A stretch of 64,000 nucleotides of DNA from Rohdeia mirabilis (lineage in GTDB: Bacteria > Planctomycetota > UBA1135 > GCA-002686595): contig CP036290.1 in assembly GCA_007750655.1 (NCBI GenBank), positions 1,364,001 through 1,428,000 of the forward strand. The letters run 5' to 3'. Shown in pieces: positions 39,183 through 48,988 of this stretch (position 1 is the stretch's first letter; each line of letters starts with the position of its first letter). The position numbers and the translations under genes were made by a program. The notes below the pieces were generated by a model. That model had not been told where the DNA came from. It ran no database searches and was given only the letters and a program-made list of their open reading frames with translations.

Positions 39183-39308
39183 TCAGAGCCAGGCGATGAG
39201 CACCAGCAGCACGACCGGCACGACCGCGATCACGACCCGTCCACGCGGAATCGGCGTGTGGGGAAGATCGTCGAACGGGTAGGCCTGAGGTCTCGGTCCG
39301 CAACTCAT
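39183..39308 (-). CDS. Possible 41-residue single-span membrane protein
   Basis: A small open frame, ATG 39308, encoding a Pro-rich head (PRPQAYPFDDLPHTPIPRG) and one clean C-terminal membrane helix (VVIAVVPVVLLVLIAWL). The layout is plausible for a tail-anchored small protein, but no family match is known to me and the ribosome-binding site is weak. It lies convergent to the NHL gene with 10 bp between stops. Confidence 0.45.
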   Translation of the reverse strand: MSCGPRPQAYPFDDLPHTPIPRGRVVIAVVPVVLLVLIAWL

Positions 39309-39597
39309 CGGACCCGTCTCTACACAGGCGGCGCGCCCTTGTTTCGCTCCCGGTCGTGGCTTCACCGCTCGGTCGCTCGCGACGTTCGTGGCGCGTCGAT
39401 CCAAACCCATGCGCCGTAGTCGGAAAGGCCGCTGGATGAAGTTCGGGTCGGGCGAGCCGCCGGGCGGTGCGACACGCCATCGGCGCGAGCCGGCATCACT
39501 CGGACCCTTGGAACTCGCCCCCATGGAGCCTCGGATCGCGACAGCACCGACTCGAGGCAGTCTCGCGCAGAGGATGGGGCGGCCCGCCCCGCGACGT

Positions 39598-40464
39598 CTA
39601 CCAGGTGAAGCCGGCTTCGAGCAGGTAGTGGGTCACCGCTTCGGGATCGTCACCCGGCAGGCCCCAGGCCGCCAGTTGGCTCGAACTCGGCTCCGCACGA
39701 CTGTTCGATCCGCCGCGCCCGCCGGAGGGCGAGGGCAGCCCACGCACCGCGGTTCCGCCGTCTCCACCAGCTCCCGCGGCGATCTGCACACCCGAGCGCT
39801 CGGCGCTGGGGATCGTGCACCACACATCGATCGTCGTGAGGTGAACATTGCCGCCCGTTCCGCCGCTGCCGCCGTCTCCGCCATCGCCGCCGCGACCGCC
39901 GCGCACCTCGCCGTCGACGACGAGCACGGGACACTCGATCGCGACGACGCCTCCGCGGCCGCCGTCGGTCCCTCCATCGCGCGCGAGGTCGCCCGAAGTC
40001 CCGTCACCGGAAGCGACGAGTCCACCGACGTCCACGTGGATCGGTCCGTCGCAGACCAGTGAGAACGAGCCGCCGTCGCGCGCGTCCGAACGCGGCGCCG
40101 CCACGATCGAGCCTCGGACGTCCATGCGTTCGGTGGCTCGCAGGACGACGCCGTGTGCGACGACGAGCGTCTGGCCGGCGTCGACCACGAGCGTGTCGGC
40201 GTCCACGTCCTCGGTAATGGTGACCATCGAGCCGCCGAACGTCGCGGACGCGGCCGTGTCCTCGGTCCGCAGAGTCGCGGCCGCCCGGTCCGGCGTGGAA
40301 CACGAGCTCGTTGCGGCGAGGGCCAGCACGATGGTGCAGGCGGTGGCCCATCCGAGCGCAGCGCCGAGGCCGCGTCCGCACGGCTCGATGCTGCTGGAGG
40401 CCGCCGTGTTCGGGACCTGGGAGGGGCGCGTGGCGAATCCTCCGGGTACGACTTCTGTGGTCAT
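39598..40464 (-). CDS. Gly-rich predicted lipoprotein
   Basis: A 288-residue protein of unknown function. A hydrophobic stretch at about residues 36-52 ends in ATSSC (Cys55), a possible lipidation site, after an unusually long N-terminal head; the true start may be further in. The mature part has beta strands with pattern VVVAHGVVLRATERMDVRGSIVAAP, then repeated Gly-Asp-rich turns (GGRGGDGGDGGSGGTGG), like a short beta-solenoid or a loose calcium-binding surface protein. No enzyme motif is present. Confidence 0.72.
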   Translation of the reverse strand: MTTEVVPGGFATRPSQVPNTAASSSIEPCGRGLGAALGWATACTIVLALAATSSCSTPDRAAATLRTEDTAASATFGGSMVTITEDVDADTLVVDAGQTLVVAHGVVLRATERMDVRGSIVAAPRSDARDGGSFSLVCDGPIHVDVGGLVASGDGTSGDLARDGGTDGGRGGVVAIECPVLVVDGEVRGGRGGDGGDGGSGGTGGNVHLTTIDVWCTIPSAERSGVQIAAGAGGDGGTAVRGLPSPSGGRGGSNSRAEPSSSQLAAWGLPGDDPEAVTHYLLEAGFTW

Positions 40465-40815
40465 GGATCTCGCGGTGTGGGGTCCATCGCGGCGGTGTCC
40501 AGCGGACCGCGAGCCGCGGAACCGGGAGCGGGTCGAGCAGGGCCCGTGAAGGCCCGACGAGCACTATGCCAGGAGGAGGCGCTGGGTACGGAGGGCAGCG
40601 TGTGGATGCCGCCGAGTGGCCGTCGCACCGCCGTCGTGGCGGCTCCGGCCCTGGATTTCCTCGACCGGCCTCCACAGGGCGGGTACGGAATTCCTAGGAT
40701 CCCGGCCGCCCATTGGGCTCCTCGCGATTCGCGGACGTTCGAAGTCTTCGGACGTCCTCGCGCACGCCACGCTCACTCGTCGGTCCTTCTTGAATCGGAA
40801 CTTTCCACCGTACCC
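40465..40815. other. Divergent intergenic region
   Basis: 351 bp between the Gly-rich lipoprotein (minus) and the propeller protein (plus). It must hold both promoters. No repeat copy of the palindromic element and no obvious hairpin were seen here. Confidence 0.5.
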
Positions 40816-42270
40816 ATGAATCGAATCCTCGACCGCCTCGTTCCCGGCATCGTGCTCGCCGCGACGCTCGCTTCGCCCGCCGTCGCCGGCGACCCCGCCG
40901 GGATGCAGCCCGACGTCGACCTCCTGCGTTTTCGCGTTCTCGACGCCGAGTACAGCACCTCGCTCGACGCGATCGTGGCCGTGGCGACGACGCCTTCCGA
41001 CCAGATCCACATCTACGACCCGGAAGCCGAGTTCGGCATCGCAATCGATCTTCCCGTCGCGCCGAACTGCGTGTCCGTCGCACCCGACGGTCTCACCGCC
41101 GTCGTCGGTCACAACGGCTGGATCACCCACGTGGACCTCGCCACCGGCAGCCTGCTGGACACGTTCCCGGTCGGTGCGAACGTCGGTGACGTCGTCCTGG
41201 GTGGCAACGGATTCGCCTACGGATTCCCCAGCACCGGCCAGTGGGTCCGAATCCACTGCCTGGACCTCGCGACCGGCGACGAGACCCTGCACCTGGGGGG
41301 GTCCGTGCGGCACGGAACCCGAGCGCGTCTCCACCCCAACGGGACGACCATCTACGGTGCCGACAACGGTCTGTCGCCGTCGGACTTCGAGAAGTACGAC
41401 ATCTCGAACGGGACGGCGCAGTACCTCTACGACTCGCCGTACCACGGCGACTTCGGGTTCTCCGGTGACATCTGGATCAGCACGGACGGCCTGCGGCTCT
41501 TCGCACGCTCCGGCAACGTCTTCCGCTCGTCGTCCAACCAGAGCGACGACATGACGTTCAACGGGAGCCTCGTATCGACCGGTGGTGTGCGGTTCGTCGC
41601 GCACTCCAGAGTCGGGGGTCAGATCCTCGCGCTGCCGAGCAGCTCGGCCATGTCCAGCGAGCTGCACCTGTACAACTACGAGTTCCTCGGTTTCGAAGGG
41701 GCCGTCGATCTCCCCCAGATCCAGGCGGGCCCGAACAACTTCGACAGCGACGGACTCTTCGTCTTCGTGGACGGGAGCGGCACGACGGCCTACGTCGTCG
41801 TCGCGGCCGAGATCGGGTCGGGGCTGCTCTTCGATCACGGTGTCGCGACCTACCGGTTGGACATCCAGATCCCGCCTCTGTCGGTGGACACCGAGAAAAT
41901 CTCTCTCTCGGCGGGCGGATCGCAGACCTTCACGCTGGACGCCGGGCCCGAACACGGCGGCGAGGGCTACCTCCTTCTGGGCAGCACGAACGGGACGATC
42001 CCGGGCATCCCCATCGGCCCGGTCGTGCTCCCGCTCAACTACGAGCTCGGGTACTTCCTCCTCACCATCCAGAGCCCGAACAGTCCGCTCCTGAGCAATT
42101 CGCTCGGCCTCTTGGACGCCGAAGGCCGAGCCACAGCCTCGTTCAACATCGAGCCTGCGTCCAACCCGAGCCTCGCCGGGTGGAGGGCGCACCACGCGTA
42201 CTTCACCATCGACCCGTCGTACGGGCCCGTCTTCACCAGCAACGCGGTGCCGGTCGAGCTGGTGCCCTGA
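40816..42270 (+). CDS. Secreted beta-propeller (YncE-like) protein
   Basis: A 484-residue exported protein. The signal peptide is residues 1 to about 24 (MNRILDRLVPGIVLAATLASPAVAG). Residues 30-370 show WD40/YncE-like propeller blades, for example CVSVAPDGLTAVVGHNGWITHVDLATGSLLDTF, RLHPNGTTIYGADNG and SVRHGTRARLHP. The last 110 residues are a beta-rich module ending FTSNAVPVELVP that resembles the tail of other secreted proteins here. No catalytic site is visible; likely a binding or surface protein. Palindromic copy B starts 15 bp after the stop. Confidence 0.85.
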   Translation: MNRILDRLVPGIVLAATLASPAVAGDPAGMQPDVDLLRFRVLDAEYSTSLDAIVAVATTPSDQIHIYDPEAEFGIAIDLPVAPNCVSVAPDGLTAVVGHNGWITHVDLATGSLLDTFPVGANVGDVVLGGNGFAYGFPSTGQWVRIHCLDLATGDETLHLGGSVRHGTRARLHPNGTTIYGADNGLSPSDFEKYDISNGTAQYLYDSPYHGDFGFSGDIWISTDGLRLFARSGNVFRSSSNQSDDMTFNGSLVSTGGVRFVAHSRVGGQILALPSSSAMSSELHLYNYEFLGFEGAVDLPQIQAGPNNFDSDGLFVFVDGSGTTAYVVVAAEIGSGLLFDHGVATYRLDIQIPPLSVDTEKISLSAGGSQTFTLDAGPEHGGEGYLLLGSTNGTIPGIPIGPVVLPLNYELGYFLLTIQSPNSPLLSNSLGLLDAEGRATASFNIEPASNPSLAGWRAHHAYFTIDPSYGPVFTSNAVPVELVP

Positions 42271-42285
42271 GTCGAAGATGTGAAG

Positions 42286-42362
42286 TCGGGCACCGACCCG
42301 CTGATCGACCGACGGCTCGTGTGCGGCACGAACGGCTGGTCGTTCTGGGGATCGGTGCCCGA
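42286..42362. repeat. 77-bp palindromic element, copy B
   Basis: Outer arms TCGGGCACCGA (42286-42296) and TCGGTGCCCGA (42352-42362) are perfect reverse complements. Inner arms CGACC/GGTCG and TCGTG/CACGA flank the loop TGCGG, centred exactly at 42324. It lies 15 bp after the stop of the propeller gene, so it could work as a terminator. Confidence 0.85.
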
Positions 42363-42416
42363 TGTCGCGATGCGGCGGCCTCGTGAGCGCGCGTGGCTGC
42401 GACGCGAGGCCGCGTT

Positions 42417-42524
42417 TCAGCGCGCGTTCTTCGCGGCGAGCTTGGCCTTCTTCTTGTCCTTCTTCTCCTGCGCGGTGAGCTTGGGCTTCTTGACCTGTTT
42501 CTGCTGTTGCTGACCCTTGGCCAT
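42417..42524 (-). CDS. Small Lys/Ala/Gln-rich basic protein
   Basis: A 35-residue protein, ATG 42524, with a good ribosome-binding site (GAGGAAA, about 8 bases upstream). It begins MAKGQQQQKQVKKPKLTAQ and is followed by Lys-Asp/Ala runs. The composition (about one third Lys) suggests binding to nucleic acid or the ribosome. It is bracketed by palindromic copies B and C, one on each side. I do not recognise a named family, although similar short Lys-rich proteins are common in Planctomycetota. Confidence 0.68.
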   Translation of the reverse strand: MAKGQQQQKQVKKPKLTAQEKKDKKKAKLAAKNAR

Positions 42525-42866
42525 GGCGGATTTCCTCGGAGTGAAGGGGGTGGACGAGCGACCGGAAGGGCGCACTCGAGCTGCGGTCGAGATCGGGGCC
42601 CGTGCATCCGCGAGGGCGGCCGATCGATCGCGCTCGTGCCACGGTAGCACCGAACGAGGAAGTCGGGCTCCCACCCGCCGAACGCCCGCCGATTCGTGTG
42701 CGGCACGGATCGTCGGTCGATCAGCGGGAGGGGGCCGTCCGTGGACCTCGCGTCCCTAGGGTGGGGCGACGCCGTGCGCCCTTCCGCGTGCGGCGCCACC
42801 CCCGGATCTCGCGTCGAAGGCGGTTCGAAGCCACTGAGATCGCGACGGCGCACACCGGACGACCCC
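42525..42866. other. Intergenic region with palindromic copy C
   Basis: 342 bp between the small basic gene (minus) and the S41-like gene (plus). It holds palindromic copy C (42663-42739) and presumably both promoters. Nothing else was recognised. Confidence 0.55.
42663..42739. repeat. 77-bp palindromic element, copy C
   Basis: The core gattcgtgtgcggcacggat has loop TGCGG at 42699-42703. CCCGC (42674-42678) and GCGGG (42724-42728) are placed symmetrically about the centre 42701, and the outer ccca/aggggg parts also pair loosely. The left end tcgggctccca is close to that of copy B. Confidence 0.8.
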
Positions 42867-44645
42867 ATGAACGCGCGGACACGACCCGCACCCTTCGGAC
42901 TGCTCCTGGCCCTCTTGATCGGTCTGTTCACGACCGGCGCGTTCGCTCAGAACGCTGACCGCAAGGGCAGCCCGTTCGAGGGGATCCGTTGGAGCGACGC
43001 GGCGCCGCAGGTGCTCGTGCGCGGGGCGTGGTACGCGCCGGTCTCGATCCACGGCGTCGAAGTGAACGAGATTCTCGAGTTCTGCGAGGCGCGCTGGCCG
43101 GGGAAGCGTGAGAAGCGCTTCGCCGAGGACCTGGTCGAGGCCATGACGCTGATGGGACACACCGTTCCCGCCGCGGTGGATCTCGTGCTGACACGGGTGG
43201 CCGACGGGGAACGGATCGAACTCCAAGGCGTGGCGGTCACGCTCGCGAATCGACAGGCCCTGCGATCCGCTGGCGATCCACGCGCCGTGCGGAGTGCGGC
43301 CCCCGCGTCGTTGACGCGCGAGCGAGCCCTCGAAGACCTCGCCGAACTCGCCCGCCGTCTCCAGGACCAGTTCGCCTACTTGGAGCTGGGCGATTTCGAC
43401 TGGAAGGCCGAGCTCGACCGCATCGGCAAGGAGCTACCGCGACAGGTCGCGACCGGTGAGTTCGCTGGTCAGCTGGAGCGCTTCATGGCGCACTTTCGCG
43501 ACGGACACGCGAGCGTGTCCTCGGACCGCCAGGAAGGGCCGAGCACCTATCCGCCCTTCCTCTTGCAGGAGGCCGCTGGCGGAGTCGTCGCGTTCCGTCC
43601 CGATCGCTCCAGCCTGCTCGACGACGAGCATCCCTACGTCGTGGAGATCGATGGCGTCGGGATCGAGGTGTGGATCGATCGCGCCAGTTCGAGCGTTGCG
43701 AGCGGCAGCCCGCAGTTGGTCCGCTCGTGGTCGCTGCGTGGTCTGCGCAACCTCGAGTTGCTGCGCACCCCGGAGGACGGAGCGGCAGCTGGAACGGTGC
43801 GGGTGAAGCTCGCGGCGCAGGACGGTTCGACGACCGTCGAGCGCGTGCTCGCGATGGTCCCACGGCGCCCGATCTTCGGCAGCTGGCCAGCGACCGAGAC
43901 CCGGATCCTCGACGGCGACGTCGGGTACCTGCGGCTCGCGGCGATGGACGACGCTCTGGTGCCGCACCTGCGCGAAGCGATGGAATCGTTTCGCCGCACG
44001 AAGGGGCTCGTCGTGGACGTACGCGGCAACGGAGGAGGTAGCCGTTCGCTCCTCATCGCGCTGGCCGGATACCTCGTCGGTCCTGACGAGGGACCGTGGG
44101 TCGGCAACGTCGCGAAGTACCGGTTGAGCTCGAGATTCGACGCCGGCCACCTCGAGGCCCGATACATGTACCGCGCGGCGGACGAGCGTTGGACGAGGGC
44201 GCAGCGCAGAGCGGTCGATGCCGTCGCGAAGCGCTTCGAGCCCGAATGGGCGCCGCCGGGTGCGTTCAGCGAGTGGCACTATCTCGTGCTCGATCGCACT
44301 GGCCACGAGGACGAGTACTTCTACCGGCAGCCCGTCGTCGTGCTGTCGGACGCAGGGTGCTTCAGCGCGACCGACATCTTCCTCGCCGCACTCAGCGGTC
44401 GGCCGCGGGTGACTCTGATGGGTTCGGCGAGCAGCGGCGGCAGCGCTCGTTCCCAGAGCTTCTCGCTCACGCACTCGGGCATCGGTGTGCGCTGCGCCTC
44501 GATGGCCTCGTTCCGCCCCGACGGCCGGCTCTACGACGGGCGCGGTGTGGAGGTGGACATCGAGGTGCCGATCCAGCCCACCGATCTGGTGCGTGCAGGG
44601 ACCGACACCGTGCTCGAAGCGGCACTCGCGCGCGTGCTCGAATAG
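42867..44645 (+). CDS. Exported S41-family (C-terminal processing) peptidase-like protein
   Basis: A 592-residue exported protein; the signal peptide from ATG 42867 is cut near FAQ (residue about 28). The N-terminal 330 residues hold a helical region with FMAHFRDGHASVSS and a PDZ-like part. The S41 core follows: GDVGYLRLAAM, VDVRGNGGGSRSLL, and SDAGCFSATDIFLAAL, where the Ser is at the place of the family's catalytic serine, then [11 protein letters not shown]. Typical S41 enzymes use a Ser/Lys dyad; the Lys is not obvious, so activity is uncertain. Palindromic copy D lies directly after the stop. Confidence 0.86.
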   Translation: MNARTRPAPFGLLLALLIGLFTTGAFAQNADRKGSPFEGIRWSDAAPQVLVRGAWYAPVSIHGVEVNEILEFCEARWPGKREKRFAEDLVEAMTLMGHTVPAAVDLVLTRVADGERIELQGVAVTLANRQALRSAGDPRAVRSAAPASLTRERALEDLAELARRLQDQFAYLELGDFDWKAELDRIGKELPRQVATGEFAGQLERFMAHFRDGHASVSSDRQEGPSTYPPFLLQEAAGGVVAFRPDRSSLLDDEHPYVVEIDGVGIEVWIDRASSSVASGSPQLVRSWSLRGLRNLELLRTPEDGAAAGTVRVKLAAQDGSTTVERVLAMVPRRPIFGSWPATETRILDGDVGYLRLAAMDDALVPHLREAMESFRRTKGLVVDVRGNGGGSRSLLIALAGYLVGPDEGPWVGNVAKYRLSSRFDAGHLEARYMYRAADERWTRAQRRAVDAVAKRFEPEWAPPGAFSEWHYLVLDRTGHEDEYFYRQPVVVLSDAGCFSATDIFLAALSGRPRVTLMGSASSGGSARSQSFSLTHSGIGVRCASMASFRPDGRLYDGRGVEVDIEVPIQPTDLVRAGTDTVLEAALARVLE

Positions 44646-44657
44646 CCGTATACCGAG

Positions 44658-44734
44658 TCCGGCACGGACTCGTCGAAGGACCAGAGACTCGTGTGCGGCA
44701 CGAATGGTCGGACGATCAGTGATTCGGAGCGCGG
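44658..44734. repeat. 77-bp palindromic element, copy D
   Basis: The core gactcgtgtgcggcacgaatggtc has loop TGCGG at 44694-44698. The left end tccggcacggac matches copy B in register, although the outer pairing is weaker and the left arm also folds on itself (GAGTCCG/CGGACTC). It lies 13 bp after the stop of the S41-like gene. Confidence 0.78.
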
Positions 44735-44831
44735 CTCCGTATCGCCGGACTCCGCATGCCCGTCCTTCGGTCCTTCAAGCATGTGAGCTCGAATTGCGAG
44801 TCGACACGTTGGATCGCCGTCGGTCTCGGGC

Positions 44832-47417
44832 TCAGTCCGAACTCCTGAAGAGACCATTCTCGAACAGTGCGAGCGAGCTGGTCCCCGGGTTGATTGCGAG
44901 GATGTCTTGCAGTCCATCCCCCGTGAAGTCGCCAATCACGACTTCACTCGCTGCCGAACCCGATGCGAAGCTCATCGGGCGCTCGAACGTGCCGTCTCCG
45001 TTGCCGAAGTGGATCACGAGCTCGTCGATCGACTGATCCAACGCGACATGGTCGGGGATGGCATCTCCGTCCAGATCTCCGACGGCCAGATCCCACAGCG
45101 AAGTGCCAACCTTGATGTTCGAGGCCAACTGCAGCGCTCCGCCAGGCGCGCCCAGGAGTACGAAGACTCTGTCCTGTTCGAGAGAGCCGACAACAATGTC
45201 GTCGATAGCATCGTCGTTCACATCCAAGACCTCGATCGTTCTCGGCTGGGCGATATCGAAGTCGTTCCAGGTGAGCGCCTGGGAGAAGTTCCCAGCGCCG
45301 TCTCCCAGATAGAGGCTGAACGTGTCCAGGCTGTTGCTGTGTCCGACCGCCAAGTCCATGTCTCCGTCGCCATCGAAATCTCCGACTGCCAGCGCGGTCG
45401 GGGCGTCGACGACGGGTAGAGAGACCGGCGCGGAGAAGCCGCCTGTAGCGCTGCCCATGAAGAGCTGGAGAGCGTACGTCTTGCGATGGACGCCATGCGT
45501 GCAGATGAGCGCAAGGTCGTTGTTCCCGTCCTCGTCGAAGTCGCCGGAGGCGAGACCGTGAGGTCCTTGCGCGCACGGAAACGAGACAGGGGGCGCGACT
45601 CGAGCTCCGAGGGACCCGAAGTGGATGACTACCTCGTCCACCTGGCTGTCGAGGGTCACGAAGTCGAAGTGCGAATCGTCGTTCAGGTGTGCGGCCATCA
45701 GGACGTGCGCGGAGTTGACCGTCGGTTCTAGGTCCGTCTCTACGAAGCCACCCATTCCATCACCCTTGAGGATCGCGATGTTGCGCTGCTGCGATTGCGG
45801 CTCGCTTTGAATGATCGCGATGTCGAGGTTTCCGTCGTTGTCCCAGTCAGCGCATTCGAGCGCACGGGGGCTAAGGCCGACGGGCGTACTGCCGACTCCT
45901 CGGAGGTCACCCAGCGCGGTCCCCTCGACGAGCGTGAGGGAGTTTCCGATCGATCCGACGACGACGTCGAGTTGGCCGTCACCGTGGACGTCAACCAGTC
46001 CGAAGTCGCGCGTGTAGTCGGAGACGACGGTCCTGTCGGTGATCGAGAAGTTTCCCGTGCCATCTCCCTGCAGGAGGACGACTTCATTCGCTGACTCGTT
46101 CTCGACCACGACGTCGGCGAAGCCGTCCCCGTCGAAGTCGGCGGCGACAAGACGTTTGGACAGCAGATCGGTCGGAGTCGAAATCGGGTCCTGAAAGATT
46201 CCTGGCGCTGTCTGAAGCATCGCGTTGACAGACAGCGTGAAGGGCTGGGCATAGCAGATGTCGAGCAAGCCGTTTCCGTCCACGTCGATCACGTCCAAGG
46301 CCTCTCCGTTGACCAAGCCCGTGGGAAGGAAGCTAGCTGGAGCGAACAGGCCGCCACCGAGGCCGGCGAGAAGGGCGATGCCGACCCCGCTCTTGCCGTT
46401 CGTCAGGATGTCTACGATTCCGTCGCCCGTGAAGTCGTGCGGTACGAGCACGGTCGTCGAGCTGGCGGTTGCGTGCGCAGTGGGTGGGCCGAACGAGCCT
46501 TGGCCGTCACCGAGGAGGACGTGGACCGTCTCGGTTCCGGTCGTTGTGACCAGATCGAGAGTGTTGTTCCCGTCGAGGTCGGCGACCGCGATGCGCCACG
46601 ATCCTGCTCCGACGAAGGCGGACGATGAGCGAGGGAAGGTCCCGTCACAGGCCCCGAAGAAGATCCTCACCTCGCCGATGGGGTCGATATTGGTGACTGC
46701 GACATCGAGGCACCCGTCCTGGTCGAAGTCACCTGCGGCCGCGCCGCGCGCATCCATGTCGGACGAGATCGTGTACGTAGGATCCGCGAAGCCGCCCAGT
46801 CCATCGCCAGCCAGGAACCACAGCGGCGTCGTGTTGAATCCTCCGGAGACGATGACGTCGCAGTGACCATCGAGATCGAAGTCACCGAAGACCAGGTCCT
46901 CGAGACCGATGCCCAGTTGGGTCGTTCGACCTGGGAACTGCGATCGCTCGTTCACCGTGCCGAACGACACGCGCCGTGCGTCCGTGAAGGTCGTGCTCCC
47001 TTGTCCAAGGGCGTCCTGCACCATCCCCTGAGCGAAGAAGGTGAGCCCGCACAGATTCGGTGACACGGATGACACATCCAAGAGCCAGGGCGAGCATCCC
47101 AGATCGTCGAGGGTGAACGTCTCGAGCGAGAAGAGCGGGAAGCCGACGTGTGCGACGGCTCCAAAGAAGGGGAGGGGGACTTCGTGCTGGTGGAGCCCGA
47201 AGCCGACGCAGCCGTGGGCGAGGGGTGGACCATTCTCGAAGCGGAGCCGCAAGGGCGCGCCGACGACGGGCGAGCCCTCGTACACGAGGCGAGGTACGCC
47301 TGGGCCGCCCATCGATCCTCCTCCAAGGCTCGTCCACTCCGGCACACACCCGTCCTGCGCATTCGAAGGTAGAGACAGGAGAGCGGCGGCGACGAGCAGG
47401 CAGGTGGGTGACTTCAT
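44832..47417 (-). CDS. Secreted FG-GAP/VCBS repeat protein
   Basis: An 861-residue exported protein, ATG 47417, with signal peptide MKSPTCLLVAAALLSLPSNAQ. Residues about 25-165 are a beta-rich module like the terminal modules of other secreted proteins here, but at the N-terminus. From about 170 to the end there are more than ten FG-GAP units with the calcium-binding pattern DFDGDGxxD (e.g. DFDLDGHCDVIVSGG, DFDQDGCLDVAVTN, DFDGDGDMDLAVG), expected to fold as a beta-propeller for adhesion. Third-position bases look less GC-rich than in the neighbours. It lies 120 bp after the DUF1501 gene, in the same direction. Confidence 0.9.
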   Translation of the reverse strand: MKSPTCLLVAAALLSLPSNAQDGCVPEWTSLGGGSMGGPGVPRLVYEGSPVVGAPLRLRFENGPPLAHGCVGFGLHQHEVPLPFFGAVAHVGFPLFSLETFTLDDLGCSPWLLDVSSVSPNLCGLTFFAQGMVQDALGQGSTTFTDARRVSFGTVNERSQFPGRTTQLGIGLEDLVFGDFDLDGHCDVIVSGGFNTTPLWFLAGDGLGGFADPTYTISSDMDARGAAAGDFDQDGCLDVAVTNIDPIGEVRIFFGACDGTFPRSSSAFVGAGSWRIAVADLDGNNTLDLVTTTGTETVHVLLGDGQGSFGPPTAHATASSTTVLVPHDFTGDGIVDILTNGKSGVGIALLAGLGGGLFAPASFLPTGLVNGEALDVIDVDGNGLLDICYAQPFTLSVNAMLQTAPGIFQDPISTPTDLLSKRLVAADFDGDGFADVVVENESANEVVLLQGDGTGNFSITDRTVVSDYTRDFGLVDVHGDGQLDVVVGSIGNSLTLVEGTALGDLRGVGSTPVGLSPRALECADWDNDGNLDIAIIQSEPQSQQRNIAILKGDGMGGFVETDLEPTVNSAHVLMAAHLNDDSHFDFVTLDSQVDEVVIHFGSLGARVAPPVSFPCAQGPHGLASGDFDEDGNNDLALICTHGVHRKTYALQLFMGSATGGFSAPVSLPVVDAPTALAVGDFDGDGDMDLAVGHSNSLDTFSLYLGDGAGNFSQALTWNDFDIAQPRTIEVLDVNDDAIDDIVVGSLEQDRVFVLLGAPGGALQLASNIKVGTSLWDLAVGDLDGDAIPDHVALDQSIDELVIHFGNGDGTFERPMSFASGSAASEVVIGDFTGDGLQDILAINPGTSSLALFENGLFRSSD

Positions 47418-47537
47418 TCGGCACGAAGGGAGGGTGACTGGTGGGTGTGCTCGGGCGAGGATCGACCATCGCGCGGGTCGAGGTCCGCGAGAGCCGTACA
47501 CGGGTCGAAGTGGCGGGCGGTGTGCGCGAGATCGGCT

Positions 47538-48986
<1,449 letters not shown>

Positions 48987-48988
48987 GG

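Noticed and set aside
40564..42642. Long minus-strand open frame opposite the propeller gene
   Set aside because: Shadow frame of Arg/Val/Glu type; the plus strand carries a signal peptide and propeller repeats. Only the short Lys-rich frame at 42417-42524 is kept on the minus strand.
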